64,000 bases of DNA from Acidobacteriota bacterium. Lineage in GTDB: Bacteria > Acidobacteriota > Thermoanaerobaculia > Multivoradales > JBCCEF01. Below the pieces are notes generated by a model. That model did no database searches and was not told the origin of the DNA. It was given only the letters and a program-made list of their open reading frames with translations. Position 1 is the first letter of the stretch; each line of letters starts with the position of its first letter. The translations under genes were made by a program, and so were the position numbers. Below, piece after piece: positions 1-8,618 of the stretch. The DNA is taken from positions 186,001-250,000 of the forward strand of contig JBCCEF010000002.1 in the NCBI GenBank assembly GCA_039030395.1, written 5' to 3'.

Positions 1-2
1 CG

Positions 3-1130
3 GAAGGGATTCACTGCCGGGACGACGAGCACCTACTGCTCGGCGCCGGCGCCGAGGAACTGGCCGAGGGGCTCCACCGAGTGCTCGGGGATCGGGAACT
101 GGCGGAGCGCCTGGCGAGCGCTGGGCGGGAGCTGGTGGAGGCGTCCTACGACTGGCGGGCGAGCGCCCGCAGCCAGGTCGACTCCTGGTGGGAGCTGATG
201 CCCGAGCCGGTGCGTTTGGGGGCGGCGGCGGGGGCGCCCGCCGAGGAGCCCGATACCGGCGAAGGGCCGCCGGAGATTTCCGTCGTCCTGCCCACCCGCA
301 ATGGCGGGCCGCTCCTCGAAGAGACGCTGGCGGCCATCTTCGAGCAAAAGGTCGAGCGGAGCTTCGAAGTGATCTGCGTGGATTCCGGGTCAGGCGCTGA
401 CGACCTGCGGCGGATGCAGCGTTTTCCCATCCGCCTCATCGCCATCGATCCGGCGGAATTCAACCACGGGTTGACCCGCGATCTCGGTGCCCGGGAGGCC
501 CATGGGCAGGTCCTGGTGTTCTTGAACCAGGACGCGACGCCGGCTCACCGCCACTGGCTGGCCCGCATCACCGAACCGCTGTTTTCCGGCGATCGGGAGA
601 TCGCCGGAGTGCAGGGCGCGATCCAGGAGCGCCCGGAGCCGGCGGAGCGCTTCTACTGGGATTCCTGCGGTGAGCGCTTCTACTTCACCCGCGAGTCGGA
701 CCGCTGGATCGAACGCTTCGACGGCATCGGATTCTCGACCGTCAATGCCGCTCTGCGCCACGACGTGTGGCAGCGCCATCCCTTCGGCGAGGCTCTGATC
801 ATGGAAGACAAGAAGTGGCAGCGGGAGGTGGTGGAGGCCGGCTACCGGCTGGAGGTGCGGCCGGAAGCGGTGGTCGCCCACACCCACACCTACGATTTGC
901 GCACCTTGAGCCGTCGCTGCGAGAGCGAAGGCTACGGCTGGCGCCTGCTCGATGAGCCCTACAGCCTGTTCGACGTCCTGCGGGACCTCTCCCAGCCGAA
1001 GATGTACGCCGACTGGATCAGCGGGTTGTTCCAGGGCCGCATCCGCTCGCCGGCGGAGTTCTTCTTCCCCTGGCTCCGGCCCTTGATGCTCTACCGCGGC
1101 AACCGCTGGAGCCGCGGCGTCAAGCTCTAG
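3..1130 (+). CDS. GT4-GT2 glycosyltransferase fusion, 5' end outside window
   Basis: The reading frame is open from the window edge, so the true start lies upstream; the first internal ATG is at 81. The first ~60 visible residues (LLLGAGAEELAEGL..., then an AGRELVEASYDW-like helix) look like the C-terminal end of a GT-B/GT4 glycosyltransferase. After a short acidic linker, from about residue 90, a GT2 (GT-A) domain begins with PEISVVLPTRNGG and continues through VICVDSGS, FNHGLTRDLGA and VFLNQDA, the last taking the place of DxD. The FNHGxTRDLGA signature is common in rhamnosyltransferase-type GT2 enzymes. Inferred role: adding sugars to a surface polysaccharide, consistent with the GT and epimerase genes that follow. 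The fusion is clear; the sugar specificity is a guess. Confidence 0.8.
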   Translation, partial: EGIHCRDDEHLLLGAGAEELAEGLHRVLGDRELAERLASAGRELVEASYDWRASARSQVDSWWELMPEPVRLGAAAGAPAEEPDTGEGPPEISVVLPTRNGGPLLEETLAAIFEQKVERSFEVICVDSGSGADDLRRMQRFPIRLIAIDPAEFNHGLTRDLGAREAHGQVLVFLNQDATPAHRHWLARITEPLFSGDREIAGVQGAIQERPEPAERFYWDSCGERFYFTRESDRWIERFDGIGFSTVNAALRHDVWQRHPFGEALIMEDKKWQREVVEAGYRLEVRPEAVVAHTHTYDLRTLSRRCESEGYGWRLLDEPYSLFDVLRDLSQPKMYADWISGLFQGRIRSPAEFFFPWLRPLMLYRGNRWSRGVKL

Positions 1131-1230
1131 CCGCCGCCTCGCCCTTTGGGCTCGGAGCGTTTGGCTATCGGACTTCGAGGGAAACGCTTTCTCCCTCTCC
1201 GGCCACTTCCGGTCGAGAGGAGGAGGCGAA

Positions 1231-2910
1231 ATGAGAATCTCGATCGTAGTTTCGACGGGAAAATTTCTGGCCCTGGTTCTGTGCCTGCCGTTCCTGGCCT
1301 GTTCGGCGACCGACCCCTGCACGCCGTCGCCGGCGCGGCCGATCGGTGCGCCGGTGAGCAACGCCGAGTGGGATGCGTCGGTGCGGAACAATTGCTTCGC
1401 CAACCTGCGTCGGATCAACCGCTGGTTCGGAAGGACCGTGGCGGTGGCTCCGAAGGAGAGCCCGGCCCAGTACTTCATCCCGGTGGGGGAGGCGGCGCTG
1501 GGGCAGGGTATCGACTCCGGCTCGGTGGTGGTGTTCGTGCACGGCTGGGCGCCGGGCTTTCGCGCCGCCGTCGACCGCGCCGGCGGCAATCTGCTGTGGT
1601 GGCAGAACGGCGCGACGGACTCCTCCGGGGTGTTCACTTCGGACTGGGCATGGGTGCCGACCCGGGGTGACGACATCCCGCTGACCATTTCCGATACGGG
1701 TCTCTTCCAGCAGGCGATTGCCCTCGATTCGAACACCATTGTCCTGGGCTATTCTTGGATCGACGACTCCTCGACCATCGATAGCTCTTTCGTCGATCTC
1801 GACTTCGTCTACCGCTCCGAGGCGTATACCAGCGTCAACGGCCTACGCCTGGCCAGCGCCCTCGAGCAGACTCTGGCGCCGTCCTTCTGGACGACTCCCG
1901 GCAACCGACTCCACCTGGTCGGCCACAGCCACGGTTCGAAGGTCGCCACCGTCGCCACCCTGGCGCTCCAGAACAACGGCAAGCGGGTGCACCATCTGAC
2001 CACTCTCGATTCGCCGGAGAGCAACATCACCCTGGAGGGGAACGGCGCCAACTTGCTCGGCTTCTACCTCAACCAGATCCATACCAACGACGGCGTCAAT
2101 GCCTCATCGGGGACCTTCGTCGACAACTATGCGTCGTATTTCGGAGTCGCCTTCGGCGGCAGCTCCAACACCCATCGCATCGTCAATACGGTTCTCAACC
2201 CCGAGGTCGATAGCTGCACTTCCGCCGGGGAACGACATTCCTACTCGGCCGAGTGGTATGCCGGCGGCGCCGCCGCGGCTCGCAAGTTCGGCCTGTCACC
2301 CCTCGGTCTGGCGTGGCCGCCGCCACAAACGCCCAATCGGCCGGCGCTCAATCAGCGGTGGACCGGCGGTATCCAGGAGCGGAACCAGTGGTCCTTGACG
2401 GCCGGTCCGGTGGGCATCCTCGGCTGCGGTTCCGATGCGAAGACCTGTGCCTACGGCACCACTCCGACGGTGGTGAAGACGAATACCTCCCGGTCCTTCG
2501 GCAACTTCACCGGCAACCCCACCAACACGCTGACCATGAGCGCCGGACCGAACGGCGACATCGTGGGCTATGGCGGCTCGACGAGTTTCAATTCCAGCCA
2601 GTTCGGGGTTGCCTTTTCCGTCGAATGGTCGGCGCCGGTGGACGGCGACTACCTGGTCTTCACCGGCAGCGATGTCCTGGGAAGCCAGGAAGTGCTGTTC
2701 GTGATGGACGGCAAGTCCGCCATCACCGGTACGCATCCGGTCGCCATCAACGCCTACGTCTTCGACAGTCTGGAGTTCTACGTTTACTTCCTGCCCGCTC
2801 AGGGCAACCGAACGGGGCGGGTGACGATCCGATCGATGGCGGCGGTCGAACAGACCTGTGCTTTCGCGGCGACGGACGAGGCGGGTAGCCCTGAATCGAC
2901 CGAATCTTAG
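1231..2910 (+). CDS. secreted lipoprotein with alpha/beta-hydrolase (lipase-like) domain
   Basis: 559 residues. The ATG at 1231 follows a strong GAGGAGG Shine-Dalgarno. The N-terminus is a lipoprotein signal peptide with lipobox LPFLAC (Cys ~28). An oxyanion-hole-like VVVFVHGW segment near residue 95 and a GHSHG nucleophile elbow (Ser ~233) mark an alpha/beta-hydrolase. Asp in TLDSPE (~260) and His in ERHSY (~336) could complete the triad. The region after ~400 is Gly/Ser/Thr-rich, probably beta, and holds no domain I recognise. Predicted location is the outer membrane or periplasm. It converges on the minus-strand GT gene with a 16-bp gap and no visible terminator. Substrate unknown; esterase or lipase is the best guess. 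Confidence 0.65.
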   Translation: MRISIVVSTGKFLALVLCLPFLACSATDPCTPSPARPIGAPVSNAEWDASVRNNCFANLRRINRWFGRTVAVAPKESPAQYFIPVGEAALGQGIDSGSVVVFVHGWAPGFRAAVDRAGGNLLWWQNGATDSSGVFTSDWAWVPTRGDDIPLTISDTGLFQQAIALDSNTIVLGYSWIDDSSTIDSSFVDLDFVYRSEAYTSVNGLRLASALEQTLAPSFWTTPGNRLHLVGHSHGSKVATVATLALQNNGKRVHHLTTLDSPESNITLEGNGANLLGFYLNQIHTNDGVNASSGTFVDNYASYFGVAFGGSSNTHRIVNTVLNPEVDSCTSAGERHSYSAEWYAGGAAAARKFGLSPLGLAWPPPQTPNRPALNQRWTGGIQERNQWSLTAGPVGILGCGSDAKTCAYGTTPTVVKTNTSRSFGNFTGNPTNTLTMSAGPNGDIVGYGGSTSFNSSQFGVAFSVEWSAPVDGDYLVFTGSDVLGSQEVLFVMDGKSAITGTHPVAINAYVFDSLEFYVYFLPAQGNRTGRVTIRSMAAVEQTCAFAATDEAGSPESTES

Positions 2911-2926
2911 GCGGGCCGGTCGGCGC

Positions 2927-3871
2927 TCAGGCCATCGGCCAGTCGGCGGCCGGCTCTAGCGGGCGATAGCGGCGTACCGTGAAGACGGCGCGCAGCATGC
3001 CGTCGAGGTAGCCCCACAGCGCCCCGCGGTGACAGCGCCCGAGGAGCCGTCCGTCGCGCTTGCGGTGCACAAAACCGCCGAGGGCATTGCGCAGGGCTTG
3101 GCCAAGGCCTTTGCGCAACCCTCGGAAACCGCCATGCTGCCAGTCGATGATCGCTTCAGAACGGCCCTGAGCGGCAAAGCGGGCGATCAGCCAGTGGGGC
3201 GTGATCCGTTCGGTGGAAACCAAGTGCTCGACGCCGGCTTCGGGAACGTAGAGGATCTTGCCGCCGCTGCGCTCGATGCGCAGGCAGAGTTCGATCTCCT
3301 CGCAGGAACGGAGCGATTTCCCCTTGCGGCCCAGGTCCGTGCTAAAGCCGCCGAAGCGGTCGAAGGTTTCCCGGCGGAAGGCGATATTGGCGCCGCGCGG
3401 GTACTCGTTGTACTCCAGCGGGTGGATTTCGTCGCCGCGATCCCACACGGTCAAGTACGGCAGGTAGCGCTCGGCGAACCAGTCCGGTAGGTCGCCCTCG
3501 AAGCGTGGCTCCACCGGGCCGCCGGCGGCAAGTGCCCGGTCGCGTTGCAGGGCTTCGACCAGGGCGCCCAGCCAGGCGGGCTCCGGAAAGGCGTCGTCGT
3601 CCAGAAAGGCGACGATCTCGCCCTTCGCCTCGCGGATGCCGCGGTTGCGCGCCGCCGATAGGCCAATGGCCGGCTCCTCGACCACCCTCACCCGACCGGG
3701 ATATTCGGCGGCAATCCCCTGGGCGACGGTGAGGGTGTCATCGGTGGAGCGGTTGTCGATGATCACCAGCTCCCAGCGGTCCGCCGGGTAGTCGACCCCG
3801 AGCACCGCTTGGCAGGCCTCCGCTAGCAGGCGGGACCGGTTGTGCGTGCAGACGACGACGCTAGCCTGCAT
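2927..3871 (-). CDS. family 2 glycosyltransferase
   Basis: 314 residues, close to the usual length of a single-domain GT2 enzyme. It starts directly with the nucleotide-binding strand (QASVVVCTHNRSRLL). IDNRSTDDT, AARNRGIREAKGEIVAFLDDDA (DDD as the metal/UDP-sugar motif) and a later CEEIELCLRIERSGG segment follow in GT-A order. No transmembrane segment is evident. The start codon lies inside the terminal arm of a 180-bp palindromic repeat (3863-4042), so the upstream region of this gene has been replaced or invaded by that element. With the genes on either side it probably acts in cell-surface glycan assembly; donor and acceptor are unknown. Confidence 0.85.
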   Translation of the reverse strand: MQASVVVCTHNRSRLLAEACQAVLGVDYPADRWELVIIDNRSTDDTLTVAQGIAAEYPGRVRVVEEPAIGLSAARNRGIREAKGEIVAFLDDDAFPEPAWLGALVEALQRDRALAAGGPVEPRFEGDLPDWFAERYLPYLTVWDRGDEIHPLEYNEYPRGANIAFRRETFDRFGGFSTDLGRKGKSLRSCEEIELCLRIERSGGKILYVPEAGVEHLVSTERITPHWLIARFAAQGRSEAIIDWQHGGFRGLRKGLGQALRNALGGFVHRKRDGRLLGRCHRGALWGYLDGMLRAVFTVRRYRPLEPAADWPMA

Positions 3872-4042
3872 TTCTCACCCGCCACCTTCTGCGAGGCCGT
3901 ATGCCGCTGAATCTGCCGCGCTATCCGGAGAGCCTGCTCCTCGACGTACTACGAGCACGCCTTTTTCACCGACCCCGCGGATGCCTTGCATCTGCTGCGA
4001 CCTACGGCCTCTCGCTACGGTCGCGGGTGTGAAATGCAGGCT
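3863..4042 (+). repeat. 180-bp palindromic element, copy 1 of family A
   Basis: The outer 24 bp at each end (3863-3886 and 4019-4042, beginning AGCCTGCATTTC) are inverted copies with 22 of 24 matches. Inner arms GCGAGGCCGTA and TACGGCCTCTCGC also pair, and the centre (about 3941-3960) is CGACGTACTACGAGCACG. The core aligns without gaps, at roughly 75% identity, to 33678-33810 in the second copy. No ORF of note inside. Confidence 0.75.
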
Positions 4043-4135
4043 TGGGGGATCGGACTTCATGGCGGTGAAGGGCTTCGCAGGTTTCCAGCTTGCTGGTCGC
4101 GGGAGCGTAGCACAGGGTCGGGCTCAAAAGTCGCG
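4043..4135. other. short spacer between repeat and GT4 gene
   Basis: About 90 bp between the palindromic element and the stop codon of the minus-strand GT4 gene. I see no terminator or promoter in it. Confidence 0.4.
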
Positions 4136-5476
4136 CTAGGCCGTGCCCCGAAGCTCGTCGATCAGCTCGCCGAGGCGCCGTGCGCGGGCCTCCCAGGAGG
4201 CTCCCACCACCGCCTCCCGGCGCTGGCGGCGAAGGGCGTTGGAATCCCGCGCTAGCGCCGCGTCGAGGAGGCCCGCCAGATCGTCCCCGTCATCGTAAAG
4301 GTGCACCCCCGGGACCTCGGCCCAGTGTTCCGTTCCGGGCAGGCGCCGCACCACCACCGGAAGTCCGAGGGCCAGCATCTCGTAGACCTTCACGGAGTCG
4401 ATGGCGCGGGTAATGGCGAGGTCGCGATAGGGGACCAGGCCCACCTGGAGGGAGCCGAGGAACGGCGCTACCCGATCGAAGGGGATCTCACCGAGCAGCT
4501 CCAGGCGCTCGCCGCCGCCGGCCGAATCGGATCTTGCGAGGGCTTCCATCGCTGGATGCTCCAGCCGGCCGGCGAGGCGAATCCGCCAGCGCCCCGAGTC
4601 GAGCAGCCGGGCGAGGGCTGCCGTATCGATCCGCTGGTCGAGGGCGCCGACCATGCCGGCGACCGGCCATTCGCCCTCGGAGTCCACCGCCGGCGTCGGC
4701 TCTTGGGGGAAGTCGAGAAACGAGCGGTCCACCCCGTTGGGCAGGGCTTCGACGCGCCGGGCGAAAGGCCGCGAACGCTCCAGCAGGTCCGGCGAAGTGG
4801 CGGTCACCAGATCGGCGGCGGTCAACAATTCCTCCTCCCGCCGGCCGACCTCCGGCGGTACGCCGGGAAACTCCGTGTGGAGATCGATCCGGTCGTAGAC
4901 CAACGGCACGCCCCAGGCATAGCGCAGGGCGACGGCGAGGGGAAGCCAGAAGGGGAGCTGTGCCACCACCGCCGCGGGTGGCTCGCGCAGGGAACGTCGC
5001 ATCTCTTCGGCGACCGCCTCGATTTCCGACGGCGGTAAGGCCTGTCGGAAGGGGTCCGGGCGACCGGTGAGCCGGCGCGAAACCCGTTCGAGTCCGGGCG
5101 CGAGCACGCGATGCTGCCAGCGCGGCTGTAGCCGCTGCCGGTCGAAGGTTTCGAGGTAGATCACCGGTCGCCCCTGGCGGGCGAGGCCGGCGGCGAGCTG
5201 TTGCGGACGCTGGTATCGCTCGTGCCAGGGTAGGGCGGGCAAGTAGAGGAGAGGCCTGGCATTGGGCGCCAGCGCTCGCGGGTCTTCTGGCTGCCGCCGC
5301 TGGCGCGCCACCGGACGTAGACGGTCCCGGTCTTCCCGCCGCAGCGGCGCGCGGCCGGCGAGGAGTCGGCGGGCCACCGCCCGGAGCGCCCGTTCGACGA
5401 GTCCGGCGAGGCGCAACAGGCGGTCGCCGGGCCGGTCGGGACGGCGAAAGTAGGGACGGAAGAAGGGAGCGCTCAT
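4136..5476 (-). CDS. family 4 glycosyltransferase
   Basis: 446 residues. I chose the ATG at 5476 over an in-frame TTG at 5521 because the upstream residues are not family-like; neither start has a strong Shine-Dalgarno. Arg-rich N-terminus, then WHERYQRPQQLAAGLARQG (typical of GT4 enzymes acting on polysaccharides), VIYLETF, and VTATSPDLLERS with VEALPNGVDRSFL in the hinge region. The C-terminal Rossmann half contains VGALDQRIDTAAL, GLVPYRDLAITRAIDSVKVYEMLALGLPVV with the E-x7-E-like donor site, and DDLAGLLDAAL. It is a soluble GT-B enzyme. It diverges from the epimerase gene at 5575 with a ~100-bp shared upstream region. Donor sugar unknown. Confidence 0.8.
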   Translation of the reverse strand: MSAPFFRPYFRRPDRPGDRLLRLAGLVERALRAVARRLLAGRAPLRREDRDRLRPVARQRRQPEDPRALAPNARPLLYLPALPWHERYQRPQQLAAGLARQGRPVIYLETFDRQRLQPRWQHRVLAPGLERVSRRLTGRPDPFRQALPPSEIEAVAEEMRRSLREPPAAVVAQLPFWLPLAVALRYAWGVPLVYDRIDLHTEFPGVPPEVGRREEELLTAADLVTATSPDLLERSRPFARRVEALPNGVDRSFLDFPQEPTPAVDSEGEWPVAGMVGALDQRIDTAALARLLDSGRWRIRLAGRLEHPAMEALARSDSAGGGERLELLGEIPFDRVAPFLGSLQVGLVPYRDLAITRAIDSVKVYEMLALGLPVVVRRLPGTEHWAEVPGVHLYDDGDDLAGLLDAALARDSNALRRQRREAVVGASWEARARRLGELIDELRGTA

Positions 5477-5574
5477 GGCCACTGCGGATGGTAACCTGTC
5501 GCCTCCGCCGGGGACTCGCAACGCCCCCGAATTCCTTCCCGGAACCGACCACGATAGGTGAGCGACTCTCTGCC

Positions 5575-6516
5575 ATGACGGACTCCAAGACGTTTCATAT
5601 CGGTGTGACCGGCGGTGCCGGTTTCATCGGATCCCATCTCGCCGATGCCTTTCTGAGCCGTGGCCATGCGGTCACGGTGATCGACGACCTTTCCGGTGGC
5701 AAGAAGGAGAATGTGCCGGACGACGCCACCTTCGTGGAGTACGACATCCGGTCGCCCCAGGCTTCCCAGGCGGTGGCCGACCTTGGAATCGAGGTGTTGG
5801 TTCACCACGCGGCGCAGATGGACGTCGGGCGCTCGGTGAAGGATCCGGTGTTCGATGCCGACGTCAACGTGGTGGGCAGCCTCAACCTGCTGGAGGCCGG
5901 CCGCAAGGCGGCGCTCCGCCAGGTGATCTTCGCTTCGACCGGTGGCGCGATGTACGGCGAGCAGGAGGTCTACCCGGCGCCCGAGGAGCACCCGACGAGG
6001 CCCGTTTCACCTTACGGGGTCAGCAAGCTGGCGATGGAGCGGTACCTCTTTTTCTACCAGCAGGAGCACGGCCTTGATGCCTGCTGCCTGCGCTATGCCA
6101 ACGTCTACGGCGAGCGCCAGAACCCCCATGGCGAAGCGGGGGTGGTGGCGATTTTTCTGAACCGTCTGCTCGCCGGTGAGGCGCCGACGATCAACGGCGA
6201 CGGCGGCCAGACCCGCGACTACATTCACGTTTCGGACGTTGTTCGGGCCAATCTCGCCGCCCTCGGCCGCAAAGGCTTCTCGATCTACAACGTCGGCTCC
6301 GGAGTGGAGACTTCGGTGGTCGAGCTGTACGACCAGCTACGCCGCGCCGCCGGCAGTGATCTCGAGGCCGAGAACGGTCCTCCCCGTCCCGGCGAGCAGC
6401 GCCGCTCTTCGATCGACGGCAGCCTGGCGCGCCGCGAGCTGGGCCTCGTCGCGCCGATCTCCCTCGCCGAGGGCCTGGAGCGAACCGCCGCCTGGTTCGC
6501 CGAGCGGGCGAGCTGA
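5575..6516 (+). CDS. NAD-dependent sugar-nucleotide epimerase/dehydratase
   Basis: 313 residues, extended SDR family. The N-terminal NAD-binding motif is GVTGGAGFIGSHLADAF, followed by VIDDLSGGKKENV. The catalytic tyrosine and lysine are in PVSPYGVSKLAMERY (YxxxK). YANVYGERQNPHGEAGVVAIF and GDGGQTRDYIHVSDV are typical of UDP-glucose 4-epimerases (GalE-like). ATG 5575 matches the conserved N-terminus; an upstream in-frame start would add 29 unlike residues. The stop overlaps the likely start of the downstream lipoprotein, suggesting co-transcription. Likely supplies UDP-galactose or a related sugar to the adjacent glycosyltransferases; a GalE or UDP-uronate epimerase role cannot be separated from sequence. 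Confidence 0.85.
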   Translation: MTDSKTFHIGVTGGAGFIGSHLADAFLSRGHAVTVIDDLSGGKKENVPDDATFVEYDIRSPQASQAVADLGIEVLVHHAAQMDVGRSVKDPVFDADVNVVGSLNLLEAGRKAALRQVIFASTGGAMYGEQEVYPAPEEHPTRPVSPYGVSKLAMERYLFFYQQEHGLDACCLRYANVYGERQNPHGEAGVVAIFLNRLLAGEAPTINGDGGQTRDYIHVSDVVRANLAALGRKGFSIYNVGSGVETSVVELYDQLRRAAGSDLEAENGPPRPGEQRRSSIDGSLARRELGLVAPISLAEGLERTAAWFAERAS

Positions 6517-8561
6517 GTCCCATCGGGGGTTCGCCGATTCGCTTCTTTGTTCTGCTGTGTCTCCTGTCGGCGGCCTGTACGGCGCCGGAGGAACCGCCCC
6601 ATCGCCTGCTGCTGCCGGCGAGCGGAGACGAAGTCCGCCGGGTGGAGATCGCCGACAGCTTTCGCCGTTCGGTGGCCTCGCCCTGGCGGGGTGAGATCGA
6701 TCCCCGGCCCGGTGACCATCTGGAACTCTCCCTGGCGGTGGATCCGGAGGTCTCCACCGCGGATCCATCGGCGGCCGTCGATGCCATCGTCGAGGTGGCT
6801 ACCGGAGAGGGCGCGCTGGAGCTGGGCCGCCGTTCGGTGACCGCGGCCGAAGGCTGGATCCCTTGGCGCCTGCCCCTCGACGACGCGGCGGTGCGGGAAG
6901 GCCGTTCGGCCACTCTGGACCTGCGCGGCGAAGGGCAGGCCCCGCTGGTGTGGAGCGAGCTGGCCCTGGTGCGCTCGCGGCCGGAGCCCGCTGCGCTGCC
7001 TCCCAATCTGATCCTCGTCTCCCTCGACACGGTGCGGGCCGACCACCTGTCCCTCTACGGCTACGAGCGCCCCACCAGTCCCGCCCTCGACGCCTTCGCG
7101 GCGGACGCCTGGGTGTTCGATCGCGCCCTGTCCAGCTCCACCTGGACGCTCCCCAGCCACGGCACCATGTTCACCGGCCTGCTGCCGGACCAGCACGGCC
7201 TCAAGAAGCTGGACCATCGCCTGCTGCCGAAGGTGGAGACGGCGGCGGAGCGGCTGCGGCGGGGGACCATCGGCTACCGCACGGCGGCGATCACCGACGG
7301 TGGTTTCTTGAGGCCCCGCTGGGGCTTCGACGACGGTTTCGATCGCTACGACGTGACCCCCGGCAACGCCTGGGAGCCGAAGGACGCGCAGGCGGTCTTC
7401 GAGCGCGCCGCCGCCTGGGTGCGGGACAATCGCTACCGGCCTTTCTTCCTCTTCGTCCACAGCTACGAGGCCCACCAGCCCTACATCAATCGCGAGGGCT
7501 TCGCCGATCCCTTCCTGGATCCGGACTACGAGGGTCCCTTCCAGAACGAGGCCGAAGTCTTCCGCCCTGGAGTGCCGGCGGCGGAGCACCGCGAGCGGGT
7601 GGTCGGCCTGTACGACGGCGGTATCCGCCGCCTCGACCACTACCTCGGCCGTTTTCTCGCCGACCTCGAGGCGCAGGGACTGTTCGCCAACACCGCGGTG
7701 ATCCTCACCTCCGATCACGGCGAGGCGATGAACGAACACGGTGACTTCGAGCATGCCCTCGGCAAGGTGTTCGACGAGCACCTGCTGGTGCCGATGGTGG
7801 TGCGGCCGCCCGGCGGCACCGAAGGTCCCGGCGGGGGCCGGCGGGTGCAGACCCCGGTCACCACCCTCGACATCCTGCCGACACTGCTCGACTTCGCTGG
7901 TCTGCCGGACGACGAACTGCCCGGCCGCTCGCTGCGCGCCCTGGCGGAGTCGCCGGACCGGCCGCAGCGGCCGGTGTTCGTCCACGGCCTCAATTCCCAG
8001 GAGCACCTCGATGAGAGCCGCTACCGCTTGGACGTCGGCGAGACCACCTGGATCGTCGATCGGGTGCGAGACAGCGCGCGGGTCTACGACCGGCGGAAGG
8101 ACCCGGCCCTGCAGGGCGAACGCCCGCCGGCGCCGGCGGATCCCGGAGGAGGCACCCTAGCCCGCGCCCTGGCCTGGCTGTCGCCGGGCGGCTACTGGAC
8201 CTGCCTGCCGGCGAACAGTCCGCAGGTGGCGGCGCGGCGCGATTCCGCCCTGCGCCTGCGCGGCGCCTGGAACGGCTGGCGGTGGCTGGCGCCCGAGGAA
8301 GGCCGGGTATCCCTCGCCCTCGACCCCCGCTGGCCTTCCTGCGCGGTGTTCGATATCGCCTCCGGCGGCGGCGACCGGCGCCTTTGGCTTGGGCAAGAGG
8401 CGCTGCGACTGAAAGTGGGGGAGGGCGGGGTGCGGCCCATCGAAGAGCCCCCTTTGGCGGCGGGCAGTGTCCTGCCCACCGCCCGGCGGACGGCCGCCGG
8501 CACGCTGGTGCTCGACGACGAGGCAGTGGAGGAACTGCGCGCCCTCGGCTACCTACAGTGA
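6513..8561 (+). CDS. sulfatase-fold (alkaline phosphatase superfamily) lipoprotein, non-ATG start
   Basis: The frame carries a clear lipoprotein signal (PIRFFVLLCLLSAAC) upstream of its first ATG (6642), so translation must begin at a non-ATG codon: CTG 6513, overlapping the epimerase stop as CTGA, or ATT 6534 behind GGGGGT. I give 6513 (682 residues). After a ~140-residue beta-type region, the sulfatase domain starts with NLILVSLDTVRADHLSLYGY (metal-binding Asp). The nucleophile segment is STWTLPSHGTMFTG, with Thr ~212 where classical sulfatases have Cys/Ser and His in place of Arg. VILTSDHGEAMNEHG supplies further metal ligands. The protein ends LRALGYLQ. More likely a phospho- or phosphonate-hydrolase or transferase than an FGly sulfatase. 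Confidence 0.75.
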   Translation: MSPIGGSPIRFFVLLCLLSAACTAPEEPPHRLLLPASGDEVRRVEIADSFRRSVASPWRGEIDPRPGDHLELSLAVDPEVSTADPSAAVDAIVEVATGEGALELGRRSVTAAEGWIPWRLPLDDAAVREGRSATLDLRGEGQAPLVWSELALVRSRPEPAALPPNLILVSLDTVRADHLSLYGYERPTSPALDAFAADAWVFDRALSSSTWTLPSHGTMFTGLLPDQHGLKKLDHRLLPKVETAAERLRRGTIGYRTAAITDGGFLRPRWGFDDGFDRYDVTPGNAWEPKDAQAVFERAAAWVRDNRYRPFFLFVHSYEAHQPYINREGFADPFLDPDYEGPFQNEAEVFRPGVPAAEHRERVVGLYDGGIRRLDHYLGRFLADLEAQGLFANTAVILTSDHGEAMNEHGDFEHALGKVFDEHLLVPMVVRPPGGTEGPGGGRRVQTPVTTLDILPTLLDFAGLPDDELPGRSLRALAESPDRPQRPVFVHGLNSQEHLDESRYRLDVGETTWIVDRVRDSARVYDRRKDPALQGERPPAPADPGGGTLARALAWLSPGGYWTCLPANSPQVAARRDSALRLRGAWNGWRWLAPEEGRVSLALDPRWPSCAVFDIASGGGDRRLWLGQEALRLKVGEGGVRPIEEPPLAAGSVLPTARRTAAGTLVLDDEAVEELRALGYLQ

Positions 8562-8618
8562 CCCTTCGATCGCCCGCGGGGGCAACGTCGACGGCCCATC
8601 AATCGTAGAATTCAGAGA

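Noticed and set aside
390-1739. 449-codon minus-strand open frame across the GT and lipase genes
   Set aside because: Antisense to two well-supported genes and without family resemblance.
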